Source of the DNA: Jacaranda mimosifolia
Taxonomy: Eukaryota > Streptophyta > Magnoliopsida > Lamiales > Bignoniaceae
Reading direction: 5' to 3'
Assembly (NCBI GenBank): GCA_018894105.1
Contig: CM032126.1
Coordinates: 7,343,001 to 7,407,000 of the forward strand
DNA length: 64,000 nt
Part shown: piece after piece, positions 24,379 through 35,858 of the stretch
Numbering within the stretch: the stretch's first letter is position 1
Layout of the letters: each line of letters opens with the position of its first letter
Translations under genes and position numbers: made by a program
Notes under the pieces: generated by a model
Told to the model about the DNA's origin: nothing
What the model saw: the letters and a program-made list of their open reading frames with translations, nothing else
Databases searched by the model: none

Positions 24379-25320
24379 ATGGCATTAAACTAAGTTACTG
24401 TTCCGCCAGCCATTGCTGGTGCTTAAGTCACTGCACCAGTTCTTGCTCACGGAGAAAGACCAGCAAAATTCAATGGACTAGATTTTAAGAGGTGGAAGCA
24501 GAAGATACTGTTTTACCTAACAACTTTGAGCCTTGTCAGATTTCTGAAAGAGGATGCACCTGTCGTACTCGAAGACGATACTGATGTCCAAAAATGGGCA
24601 ACTTTAGATGCTTGGAACCAAAACGATCTCCTGTGCCAAAACTACATTGTGAATAGACTGGATGACTTGTTGTATAATGTATACAACCTTCTCAAGATAG
24701 CTAAAGAGCCGTGGGACTCACTTGATAAGAGATACTGGTCAGAAGATGCTAGTTTGAAGAAATTTGTGGTGGCCAAATTTATGGACTACAAGATGATGGA
24801 TTTCAAATCTGTCGTAAGTCAAGTCCAAGAACTGCAGATTATTCTGCACGAAATTAATGCTGAGAATATGACTTTGAGCGAATCCTTCCAAGTAGCCATG
24901 ATTATTGAAAAGCTACCGCCATTGTGGAAGGACTTTAAGAACTATTTCAAACATAAAAGAAAGGAGATGACTCTTGAAAATCTAATTGTCAGGCTGAGAA
25001 TTGAATAGGACAATCAGATGTCTGATGTCAAAATAGGCAAAATCACAATGGAGGTCAAAGCCAATTTGGTTGAGCCAAGCACAAGTAAAAAGAGAAAGCA
25101 CCAAGGAACTGGCTCAAACAACAAAGGCAAGAAACTTATAAGGTTTCAAGGAAATTGCTACAACTATGGAAAGTCAAACTACAAGGCTAAAGATTGTTGG
25201 CTTCCTAAGAAGAATGAACTAAATCAAGCCCATATGATTGAGGAAAAGTCCATACCATTGTACTTCTCTAAACTGAACCTCAGGCAGTGGTCTTTGAAGC
25301 CAATCTTATTGATAATCCGA
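24379..25320 (+). pseudogene. Gag of copia element 1 (UBN2-type)
   Basis: Gag packages element RNA. From the ATG at 24379 the frame reads through one early stop into FNGLDFKRWKQKILFYLTTL, then an open stretch 24526-25008 (WDSLDKRYWSEDASLKKFVVAKFMDYKMMD, LPPLWKDFKNYFKHKRKEMTLENLIVRLRIE), characteristic of plant copia gag. After a TAG at 25006 the same protein continues 25018-25200 with a basic linker and a damaged knuckle, GNCYNYGKSNYKAKDC, in which the CCHC histidine is Asn. A shift near 25280 leads into the protease. Confidence 0.82.
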
Positions 25321-25324
25321 GAGA

Positions 25325-25414
25325 GTAGTAGGTTGACACTGGTGCCACTCGGCACATTTGCTCTGAAAAGGATATGTTTTCAACTCATATTACTATTACT
25401 GAAAAGAAGCTGTA
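25325..25414 (+). pseudogene. Protease start of copia element 1, cut by insertion
   Basis: VDTGATRHICSEKDMFS around 25330-25380 is the copia protease active-site region (DTG). The frame ends where the solo LTR is inserted, and resumes after it at 28138 with [15 protein letters not shown]. Confidence 0.75.
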
Positions 25415-28132
25415 TATCACGCCCCCAAAAATCAGACCATACAATCTAGTCTCGAGGCGTGACACTAAATCCCAAATATATGATATTAATAATCCAAAAT
25501 CATAAAGTTAGACAAGAACTCAAATAAATCCAATACTAGTCTAATAACACAAAAACTCAAGGACCATTACCTAACTTCAACTAAAACAACTAGAATCCAC
25601 AACAAATAAAACAGAAATAATAAGCTTAGGGAAATACAGTAGTCTATTACAAAATCTAACCTATGACTTCAATCTTGATTCTCATCATACGTAGGATCTA
25701 CCTCCTCACTATGACAAAGATCTAAGTCTGCTAGAAGAAAGTTAAAAAAAAAGAAAAGAGTGTGAGTAAAAAGCTCAATGAATACCAAATGTGTGCATTG
25801 TGAATTTAACATGACTTTTACAGTGAAAATATTCAAGAGTTTGTACAATGAAAATATTTGAGAAAACATAAGTGGAAACATTAAACAGTCAAGCAGTAAC
25901 AAGTTAAGAATTTTAATAAATAGTTTTACAGACTAACAACTTAAATGTGATGATCATACAGTGTTTGTTGTAGCCAGTCAACCTTATGACTCCCATCGTA
26001 ACAGTCCCTTATCACTCCAGGCAAAATATGACCTTACCAAAACAGTGTCTGAGCATCTTCAAGAATTCTTACGACCTATTTTAGCCACAAACGGCTTCTG
26101 TTATGTGCTGGGAAGATTAGGCCATGGGGGCTTGGGGTTCAATCGGCTAGCCCGCTGCTGCCCAATGAAGTCCCTAATACACCTAGACCAAGTTGGTTAC
26201 AACTAACAGTAACAGTAGCAGTAATAGTAATAGTAATCAGTTGATCATCGAATTTGATTGCTAGTCTAGAAGCATCAAAATCATAAAGTACATGTTTTCT
26301 TATATCATGAAACAAAATAAATCATTTTCATACGTAGTGGAATACAATTATAGTGCAGTGTATATTAAAAAGAAGCTTTATAGCATGCATTATTATACAT
26401 ATATCCTTCTGAATTTTCAAAAGTAACATCATATAGTAGTTATAGGTTACCGATGGGATTAAGGGTCCCAAAACACCTGTTGACATAAGAGTAGTATTAA
26501 ATTCAATTAGCATTCTAATTTTATCCACGAACTCCAACCTCAAATTCATCCAAGAAATCAAGACAATGATTGATAACACTCTAAAACCAATACAAATTTT
26601 TTTTCTATATGTCACTAGCCTAGTACATACATACTCTCAAAACTTATCAAAAATTTGTCCTTTCGTACGTACTTTGTTGATTCGCTCATAACATTCTTTC
26701 TAGATATCCGATTGGCTCAATTATTATGGCATTACAAAGCTAAGAAAGAGTACTAAAACTATTATGTTGATAACGTAGTCTAAATTGGCTAATATGAGAG
26801 ATAAAAATCAAGTTCAAGAGGCAACAGTGGTGCAAAAGCAGATTTCCAATTTTTAGGAAATTTTTTGATGTGACACTTGGTGGTATCTAAGCTATAACTT
26901 TTACTACAGGCCTTGGATGAAGGTGATTCAAAAACCTATAAAAACTAAGATATAGATCTAAAATTCATATGTTGACCTTATTGCCCAATTAAATCAAAAT
27001 TGAGTAGTAAAAGCTGTCACAATATTCTATTCTAGGAAAATCGAAGTCTTGTATTTTCTATATTGCCACACCGTAGTATTTTAGCCATAACGTTCTCCCT
27101 ATGCATTGGATTAAAGTGACTTAAATATCTGTAAAAACATAAGATACAGATCTTCAGTTCTTATCTTGACGATATTTCCAAATTAAATACAAATCAAGTA
27201 GCAAAAGGTGTCACAATATTCTATTTTAGGAAAATCGAAGCCTTGTATTTTCTGTCATGCCAACAAATCTTATGTCGATCATGTTACTTAATTCTATCAA
27301 GATCAATTAGTAAAAGAGTCAAAACTATTTATTTTTAGAAAATTAAAATCTTGTATTTTCAAACTTGATATATCTTAGTATTTTGATCATAACTTTCTCT
27401 ATATAAATCAGATTGAGGTGATTTAGGAGGCATTAGAAACCTAAGACACGGATCTAAAATATATATGTTGGTCATTTTGCTTAATTATATTGGGAAGAAG
27501 TAGTAAATATATCACAAATATCTATTTTCAAAAAAAAAAAAAAAATCAAAACCTAACAACATCAACTATTGAATTTCTTTATTATCAAAATATGAAGTTT
27601 ACAAACTCATTAATTACCTTGTGTAATTCTAATGTACTTCTTGCAAATGCCGTTTCCTTTTCCTTTTCCCTCTTCCATAGCTGCTGTCCCTTTTCCTTCT
27701 TCTCTCTTTTCCTCTTTCGTTTACTATTAGATGTAATTAGGGTTTTGATCCATAAGAAAAATATATATAAGGGGAATGTTTGATATGAGAGGGACTCTTA
27801 TTAATGTTTTCCTTCTAGGAGTAGGATAACTCTTTTATAATTTTAGTATCTTTATTATTGATTCATATGGTGTCAATGATATAAGTCTTTGTTTTGATAA
27901 AATTCAAGTAAACTTACAACTTACTCTCCCCAAAAATTAAAATATCTACACATATATGCAGATATGTATGAAACTAAATAATAGTTATCATTATTTGGCC
28001 ATGAGATATTAATATTGTATATATTTTTTAATGAAATGATACTTCGTGCCTTACTATAACTTTAATTGAAATATTAAATAAAATAAGATATAGTTATTGC
28101 TTAAATACGAAATAAAATTCTAGAGTATTACA
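25415..28132 (-). mobile_element. Solo LTR (2718 bp) nested in copia element 1
   Basis: The inserted block is bounded by CTGTA on both sides (25410-25414, 28133-28137). Read on the minus strand it starts TGTAATACTCTAG and ends GGGGGCGTGATA, the form of large plant LTRs (TGTAAYAC ... GTGACA) with the terminal C changed to T. No gag-pol coding sequence is present inside, so this is a solo LTR left by recombination rather than a complete element. The interior (26640-27500) has diverged repeats of motifs such as CAAAATTGAGTAG and AAAATCGAAG.CTTGTATTTTC. Family: probably Ty3/gypsy, not proven. Confidence 0.78.
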
Positions 28133-28137
28133 CTGTA

Positions 28138-29110
28138 CATGGGAAATTCAGCAACTTCTGATGTTGTTGGAATGGGCAAGGTTGTTCTGAAGATGAATTC
28201 TGGCAAGGAGCTGAAGCTGAATGAGGTTCTTCATGTACCGGACATACGAAAGAACTTAGTGTCAGGGTCTTTGCTAGTGAAAAATGGTTTTAAACTTGTA
28301 TTTGAGTCTGATAAATTTGTGCTTTCCAAGAATGGCATATTAGATTAGGACATGTTAATTTCAACACTTTACACAGATTAGTAAATTTGGAATTGTTGCC
28401 TCCATATTAAATTGACACAACTCATAAGTGTGAAATATGTGTCAAAGCCAAAATGTCTAAAGCTCCTTTTCACTTGGTTGAAAGAAGCAGACACCTCTAG
28501 AATTAATTCATAGCGATATATGTGACTTAAAGTTTGTGCAAACTAGAGGTGAGAAAAAAGTATTTCATTACTTTTATTGATGATTGCACACGATTTTGCT
28601 ATGTATTTCTGTTACGAGGCAAATATAAAGCACTAGAAGCATTCAAGTGCTACAAAACTGAGGTTAAAAATCAACTTAGCAAACAAATTAAAGCTATCAG
28701 AAGTGATAGTGGCGGTGAATACAGAACACCATTTGAAGAATTTTGCTCAACTTCTGGCATTATTCATCAAACAATGGCTCCTTACTCACCTCAATCCAAT
28801 GGAGTTGCTGAACGTAAAAATTGAACTCTTAAGGAAATAATGAATGCTATGTTGATTCATACTGGGTTACCTCACAACTTGTGGGGGGCGGTTGTAGTTT
28901 TGGCTAACCACATTTTGAACAAAATACCCCACAAAGGAAAAGATGAAGCCCTTTATGAACAATGGAAAGGTCACAAGCCTTTCTACAAATATGTAAAAGT
29001 ATGGGGTGTTTTGCCAAGGTGGTAGTACCCAAGCCAAAATAGTTAAAAATAGGATCGAAAACTATTGATTGTATTTTCATTGGATATGCACACAACAACA
29101 ATGCCTATAG
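28138..29110 (+). pseudogene. Integrase of copia element 1
   Basis: The frame holds the pre-integrase region ([22 protein letters not shown]), a HHCC-type finger ([11 protein letters not shown] ... HKCEICVKAK) and a core with catalytic residues in HSDICDLKF, SDSGGEYRTPFEEF and NGVAERKN. A TGA at 28822 follows ERKN directly, and a frame change near 29010 separates KVWG from the downstream part. Stops at 28348 and about 28408 also break it. Confidence 0.83.
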
Positions 29111-29740
29111 ATTCTTGGTGCATAAATCAGCAGTTCCTGATATAAATGAAGGAATGATCATTGAATCCATGAATGCTATATTTTTTGAAAATATTTTTCC
29201 TTGTAAAGATAAGGAAGCATCAAGTTCTCGAAAAATAACATTGGAATCAACAAGTGGTTCTCAAACTAATGAAGAACCAAGACGAAGCAAGAGGGTCCAA
29301 AAGGGAAAGACGTTTGGCCTAGACTTCCTAACTTATCTGTTGGGAAATGAACCATGGATAATTGGTGAAGCATTGTCTAGTCTAGATGCACCTTTTGGAA
29401 AGAAGCTATCAACAACGAAATAGAGTCGATAATGAGAATCACACTTGGGAGCATGTTGATCTCCCAATAGGCCACAAACCATTGGGCTGCAAGTGGATTC
29501 TTTAAAAGAAATACAAGGCAGATGGCTCTATAGACAAATACAAGGCTAAGTTGGTAGCATAATACCATATGACAATTGATCTAAAATGGGATAATTTCAC
29601 TTGACTATGTGAAATCGAAGGAGAATTTAGTAGATCCGTTAACAGAAGGCCTACCCAGAGATCAAGTGAAATGCTTGTTGAAAGGAATGGGACTAAAACT
29701 CATAAGTTTAAGAGCTGACATAGCAGACACCTAGCCATGA
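29110..29740 (+). pseudogene. RT start and RNase H tail of copia element 1, middle deleted
   Basis: The conserved linker before RT is visible (EEPRRSKRVQKGKTFGLDFLTYLL), then the RT N-terminus (LPIGHKPLGCKWIL, KADGSIDKYKAKLVA, about 29450-29560). Within about 50 bp the sequence changes to the C-terminal tail of RNase H (YVKSKENLVDPL.EGLPRDQVKCLLKGMGLKLIS, about 29600-29710). The catalytic RT and RNase H region, normally well over a kilobase, is absent. Confidence 0.8.
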
Positions 29741-30232
29741 TGATTGGAGATCCCAAGAACTTGGTTCAATGGGACAACTAAGCACTTCAACCCATTCCTA
29801 TGACATAGAAGTGCTGTCTGTTGAGTAGGTACCACATTGAGTGTTGACTCTTAATGATTCCTAGAGCTAGAATAGTGGAGTATGGTAGGATACTTTTTGT
29901 GGGAGATCACCTGTGTAAGTGTGAAGACAGGCCGTTTCATTGGAAACACTTATGAATCCATGATTGGTGTCTATGGCCAAAACGGACACAATCGGAAAGA
30001 ACTAATAGCGTAAGGACAGCTATTGTGTGAGTACTTTTGTCTTGGTTTACACCAATGGCTGAACAATTCAAGACATCATGTTCACTGATGAGCCAAGTAA
30101 GCTCGATAGTGCTTCACTAAGGAAAGTTCAAAGTCACAAGCTACATGTCCTAATGCAATTCGCTTGAACTCTCTCGTGTCTGCATAAGCATGTGCATCAT
30201 CAGTTGCATTAATTTCTATTCATGTGTGGGAT
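29741..30232 (+). other. 3' untranslated region of copia element 1
   Basis: Non-coding element sequence between the pol stop and the 3' LTR, ending with the purine-rich GTGTGGGAT. No open frame or secondary insertion was seen. Confidence 0.6.
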
Positions 30233-31248
30233 TGTTGGAAATTAGTATTCTTTGACCAAATTTTTATGTGTGCTCAAAGTATTAATGTCTAAGAAATTGA
30301 TGATTATCGTAAACTACACCGTAGGTAAATGATGATAGTGTGTTTAATTGGCCAAAACTAATTTCGAGTGAATGAAAAAATAATGATCAAAGTGAACTAC
30401 TTGAAAATTGACTAAGAAGACTAAAAATAAGCCAAAGGATTAGGAGAAGTGAAACTCCACCCCACATTGCAAATTGAGTAAAAAGTGGACTTCAATATAT
30501 GCCTCAAGTGTGAGGTAAGGGATAGGTTCCTTGGGGGTACCACAAGTGTTTGGAGGGGAAATGATCTACATGGTAGTAGGTTCAATCGAACCTACACGCA
30601 CACGCACGTCGCTGCCCAGCTAGCCTGGGATTAGGCTTGGCGCGGCTTGGTCATAGGCTTGGGCTTGGATTAAATTAAATTGGGCCTTTAGTTCAACATT
30701 AACTTTTTGGACCAAATTTTATCTAAAATTGATTTGGCCCAACAAAAACCAAACAACCCTTCAAACTTCTACTAATAAGTCTCCAGCTTCTTAGATAAGT
30801 TTGGAAATTTTGCATGTCCCTTCAATCTCTAGCGTCTTCCATAACTTTGTAAATTATGGATAAGGCTCAGCGTCTGGAAATGAATCTGGACAGTAACTTT
30901 TGAACTAGTTGCATGGAACTCTGCAGCAACATTGATGATGGTTTTATCCACCTTTCAACTAACTTGTTGGCTACATATATCTTCAGTCTCGAATTGCATA
31001 AGATCACGAAAAAAAATTCACATATTGCATTCTCTAAAGGGTTTAAACAGTGAGAGTTCAGTATGCTTAAAAGTTCAAGAGATAAGACAGTTTGTAGTGC
31101 TACTACCATCTTAGTCAGTCGTTGTATCTTGGGAGACAATAGCCATAGTTCCATTAGCACCTGTGCGGGGCTAATTCGTCTTAAAGAAAGAGAGTTAAAC
31201 TCTCGCATCGACTAGTTGATTACAGAAATTTCATACACCGCAATAACA
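30233..31248 (+). repeat. 3' LTR of copia element 1
   Basis: Partner of 23372-24346, with the same ends. It is preceded directly by GTGTGGGAT (30224-30232), a short purine-rich tract in the position of the polypurine tract. Confidence 0.88.
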
Positions 31249-32685
31249 AATAAAGATGGGTTTTGGAAATAACTAAACGAGCTTCTAGATTTGAGTTTGA
31301 AAATTTTGTTCTTGTGCTTTTAAGTTTTTATTCGATTAGAATGCTTTTAATATTACCTTTTATAAAAGATATGTGTCTTCTATCTATAATTGATTAAAAA
31401 TAATTTTTATTTATAAATATTTAAAGTTCCTTAGAGTTCGAATTTTTGACCTCACACTTAGGCCTGTCAATGGGTAGGATTTTATCCTACCTAAGCCTAT
31501 GACAATAGTACAATACTCATACCCATCCTATCCTACTAAATAGACATGAGGCTCTCACCCTACCCAAACCTATTAAGAAAAATGAAATGTATAAGGGTAG
31601 GGTCTATACCCATAAAATACTCAAATACACTATACCTAATATCAAATACCTATGTTCTAACTCTTTCCTTCCCAAGTGTAATCTTTTTTACTCATAAAAC
31701 TTTATTTAGTTACCATTTTTGCCGAACCTAAAGCCAAAAATGTATTAAAAATAATTGAACGTGTAGCACTTCCTTCTCGTGATAACTCTTAAGCAAAGGT
31801 GCCACTAATTCAAGCTTGAAATATAAATCAAGTGATAACTAGAAAATATGAAATTTAACCAACAAAGGAAACCAACTCGCACTAACCCAAAAGGTCGCTT
31901 CATTAAGCGAAATATGTACAACCAATAAAATAAACTTTCAACCAAAGCATGAGTCCCTGCTTCTCACGTCGACCTGTCTGGGAAAAAAATAAAGAATAAC
32001 AAGGAGGGTAAGTCCTAAGGACTTAGTGAGGGAAGGAAAATGATAGGATTGAAAGGGAAACTATTGTGATACAACAATTAATGAACAATTCAGTAACAAG
32101 CAAAGGCTTTTAATATGAATCAACAGTGTACATGACACACACGATATCGAATTTAACAGGTTGTTGGTCATTTCATCCTTATTACTCCTAAATCAAGTTA
32201 TAATTACTAGTACTGGACATCGGTACAGTATAAACAATTTTTTTTATCGTTCCATTACTTGAGCACGCAGATCGGCATGTAACAACTTGTTTTTTTGGCA
32301 TGGTCGACCACATGCCGAGTCCCGCCACTCATAGTTCGCTACCTCTAGCTCCTTGTTAAGTCAGGATCGTACGTGGGTACTAGCTGGGAGATCTGTCAGC
32401 ATCGGTCTGTTCTACCCGACTGTCTTTTCGAACTAGCCTCGGGCCCAACTTTTCATGGTGTCCCTTGGGTTGAACTTTCCAAGGGCGTCCCCATGGGTTG
32501 AATTGATATAATGCCAACAAATAAAAATTTAACTTTTAATCAATCAACATGAATATAACAAGTACGTGTCTGGAACAACAATGTATATAATACACTAGCC
32601 AACAAGGCCATTCTGTAATAATAATCCAAGCATTCCGCTGGGATTGGCACTCGGCCGATACAATCAATAATCAATTATGTCGTCT

Positions 32686-32868
32686 ATGCCAAATAACCGA
32701 TATACAGGATAGGTTCAATAATGCCAACAAGGCTAATAAGTTGAAATACAGAATAAGTTCAAGTATGCCGACAAGTCAAATAACCGACATACATGATAGA
32801 TTCAAGAACGCCAGCAAGGCCAATCAGCTGAAATACAGAATGAATTCAAGTATGCCGACAAGGCCACG
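32686..32868. repeat. 44-bp minisatellite in the solo LTR
   Basis: About four diverged units of 44 bp, each beginning ATGCC(A/G)ACAAGGC and containing AATACAGAATAAGTTCAAG or ATACATGATAGATTCAAG. Confidence 0.72.
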
Positions 32869-32904
32869 GATGTGCTGAACAATATCAGTAGCAAGAGTTA
32901 ATAA

Positions 32905-33245
32905 ACAAACCGTCACAGGGGTTTACAAATCAAATAATTGATAACACGAGGGATCCAATGCAATTAAGGATTTCACAATCAAAGTTCATATGTTTCCCAG
33001 AAGAAAGGCATGTTGAACCCTCACAGGGGTTTATAAAGCAAGGATCGATACACATAGGGAACTCAAACAATCACGAATTTCAATAACACGATACAGTCGG
33101 TATAGAAATAGGAACCCTCACAGGGGTTTGTCAAGACAACATATAATTATAATCAAGACCAGAGTGGTAGACCCTCACATGGTGCAATAAATATAGAATA
33201 AGCTTATATAAAGCAAGTGCCAATTGGTAGACCATCACCTTAGTA
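32905..33245. repeat. Spaced CCTCACAGGGGTTT repeats in the solo LTR
   Basis: CCTCACAGGGGTTTA or close variants occur near 32911, 33019 and 33112, with decayed copies near 33172 and 33231. Spacing is 60-110 bp and the units are diverged. Confidence 0.55.
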
Positions 33246-35021
33246 GTTTCAGCAAAAACAATCACAGCCAAAAATCTATTGATCAGCAGGACCCACATTT
33301 TTGTCACCTAATCAAAAAAGTATTTCATAGTCAAAATCCCCATTCAACTCTAATAGCTCTCTACAAATTACACCATTAGCAGACTAAAATCATTAACCTA
33401 TCAATCAGCACGATATTAGGATTCACTAGGTACTATCGGTACAAAGTATGCTAATTAAGCCGATTATTTTAGGAATAGCAATGGGGTTTTATATTTGCTC
33501 TAATTATGGCACGTAATCTAGTCCTTAATTACATAATCATTATCATGATATTATTCCAAACCCATAATAATGGCTTAATCTTCATAATTAATCCCAACCA
33601 TTGCCACTTAGGTTTTAAATCTCCAAAACTAGGGTTTTCTTACTTAAATAATCTCAATAAATTCCAAATTTAATATATATCAATACAAATCCAGGTCCAC
33701 TGATTCAAACAAGGTCCATGCATGTATATCGAGATCATCAGTTGATACATATTTCTTAACCATTCTTCTAAGATAAAGGAATTACAAGAATTCAACGGTA
33801 CAAATCTTAAATCCAAATTCGATCATTACCCAAGATCTCTTAACCAAAACCATAAAATTACAAACTAAGGACACCACCAAGATCATCGCGACGAGGAGAA
33901 CATTATGTCCTAACACCGTCGCCGCCGTTCGTCGCTGCTGGAGATGGTCAACAAGACCACCAATAGGTGCCTTTCAGCTCGACAAACATAATGCCCTAAT
34001 CAATTTTAACTTTCACCGTCGAAGTGGAGGTCAATTGCAGCCTTGAAGCCGCTGTAACACCACTCACCGCCGTGTACCACATCACCTAATTCTTGTCCTC
34101 CGCCGGCCCATTCACTAAATTGAAGGTACCAGGATGCTCCTTGAGCTAAACCCATCAACATCCACTACTCACACCCAAGTTTTAATCTCTAGAGGTGAAG
34201 ACCCATCACCACCGCCATGGCCGAGACTTGGAGCTCTGATTCCCGGCAATTCACTAGTGGGTTCTGGTTGCATGTGATACAAGCGTGTTCGTCGTGATGA
34301 AGTGTAGAAGATGGTTGGTTGGTTTTGAGCTTCGGTTGTCGGAGGGGGAAGTTCTCTAGAGAGGGTGATTGGGGGTGTTTGGTGGGGAATGAAGAATGGG
34401 AGGGGGGAATGAAAAATATAATATTTATAGGGGGACTTTTCAAATATTCATATTTGACCCCTAGGATTTTAGTTCAGTTTTCAATTAGGTCTTTCAAGGT
34501 TTTGAGCTTCTTCAATTCAGCCCTAGACTATTTATTGCCTCACATTGACCCCTTTGACCCATAATAATTCCATGCAAAACACAAAATTTATAAAAATGGT
34601 CCAATCAAGTCTTCTAAAATTGCGATCCGACCCCAAAACTTTCCATTTTCTTGTAATTAAGTAATTTTCATTTATTTTTCAAGCCCTAAGATCTGACCAA
34701 CCCATTTCTTAATTCCTCAATTCTTATTTTCCAAAATACCGAATTTTTAGTTGTGTTACAGAACGGGGGTAATTATGTTTATATGCAAAACTTATCCACA
34801 TTATTCTATACATCGAAATTACTAATTATCCAAATACTCAAATTTAACTAATTAACCCAAATTATTTATATCAAAATTAAATTTATACTAATAATTATAG
34901 CATTTGTATACTTAAAATTTTAATATATATAAAATAAAAAAATTAAAAGTATTTTAAATTTATTTATTTTCAATAACTTTGGACAGTGAAGAAAGAAAAA
35001 ACATAAAATTTAAGAGTACAA

Positions 35022-35022
35022 A

Positions 35023-35071
<49 letters not shown>

Positions 35072-35072
35072 T
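35022..35072. repeat. (ATT)n microsatellite
   Basis: About 16 ATT units, followed by (TTTA)n. Confidence 0.95.
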
Positions 35073-35858
35073 TATTTATTTATTTATTTTTTTGGTTGGA
35101 TGGGGGTGGAGGGAGGGTTTTTTTATTATTTTTTATTTTTGTGTGCTCGACATCTCAGTTGAGTTGGTGTCAGCATAAGACACGCAAACTGGCTTATGAG
35201 GATTTTTTATTTTTTCCTTTTTTTTTGAATTCATATTGAAAAATAATTTGAGACTTTATTGCTCGTGTTAAACCTGCTCATTTAAATTAACTCATTCTTT
35301 TGATGATTATTAATACTATTTAAAACAATAGCAAAAGCATCAACATGTTCAATTTAACTATAATTAGTTGAATTTATTTTGATTGGTTCTAAAATTTGAT
35401 ATTTGTTTAACATATCAAAAATTAAATATGTAAATTAACTAAATTAAATTAAGTGACTAAAATTAAATTTATACTTTTTTTAATTTTAAAAAAATTGAGT
35501 TAACTTTTTAAAAATATGTAAAAAAAAAATAGCCAATATTAATAAATTACTCGAGCATTCAAATATTAGGTATTTTTAGTATTTTGATTGAAAATAAGAA
35601 AATTTGGGAAAGATGCAAAAATTGGTTAGGTCAAAATACAATTCAAAAATTGGATCTAATAAACTAGACTCAACCATGGTCTAATAGGTTTTGAGTTTGA
35701 TAGGGCAGGGTCTATTATTTGGTTCTTTTAGGGTATGGGTCTAATTGGGCCTATAGGTTGAGTAGGGTAGGGTAAATATATGGTCTAATTATTTGGGCAT
35801 ATTACGATATAGATTTGGATAGAACAATACCCTACCTATTGAAAAACCTACTAATACT

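Larger units (their letters stand above)
23372..31248 (+). mobile_element. Ty1/copia LTR retrotransposon, internally deleted, with nested solo LTR
   Basis: LTRs of 975 bp (23372-24346) and 1016 bp (30233-31248) both start TGTTGGAAATT and end AATAACA, and the element is flanked by AATAA on both sides (23367-23371, 31249-31253). Domain order is gag, protease, integrase, RT fragment, as in Ty1/copia. Most of RT and RNase H is deleted, and a 2718-bp foreign LTR interrupts the protease-integrase junction, so it is non-autonomous. Confidence 0.9.
31762..34760 (-). mobile_element. Solo LTR (2999 bp) inside the hAT-like element
   Basis: Flanked by GAACG on both sides (31757-31761, 34761-34765). On the minus strand it begins TGTAACACAACT and ends GGAAGTGCTACA. 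It lacks gag-pol sequence. A more GC-rich part lies at 33880-34330. Two families of short tandem repeats occur inside. Size and termini resemble the solo LTR at 25415-28132, but the sequences are not obviously the same family. Confidence 0.82.
31459..35850. mobile_element. hAT-like DNA transposon interrupted by a solo LTR
   Basis: The left end TAGGCCTGTCAATGGGTAGG and the complement of the right end, TAGGTTTTTCAATAGGTAGG, match at 16 of 20 positions. They are flanked by CTCACACT (31451-31458) and CTAATACT (35851-35858), an 8-bp repeat with two mismatches. TA(G)-beginning termini with 8-bp duplications are the hAT pattern. Subtracting the inner solo LTR and its duplicated target leaves about 1.39 kb with no transposase, so it is a non-autonomous copy. 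It also holds an (ATT)n run. The end match is imperfect, so confidence is moderate. Confidence 0.55.

Noticed and set aside
25018..25449. 143-codon plus-strand frame read as one protein
   Set aside because: Only the first about 60 codons are gag; the rest is a shifted frame over the protease and the start of the solo LTR.
33019..33245. CRISPR-like array from spaced GGGGTTT repeats
   Set aside because: Repeats are diverged, irregularly spaced and lie inside a plant LTR; a CRISPR array is not expected in this genome.
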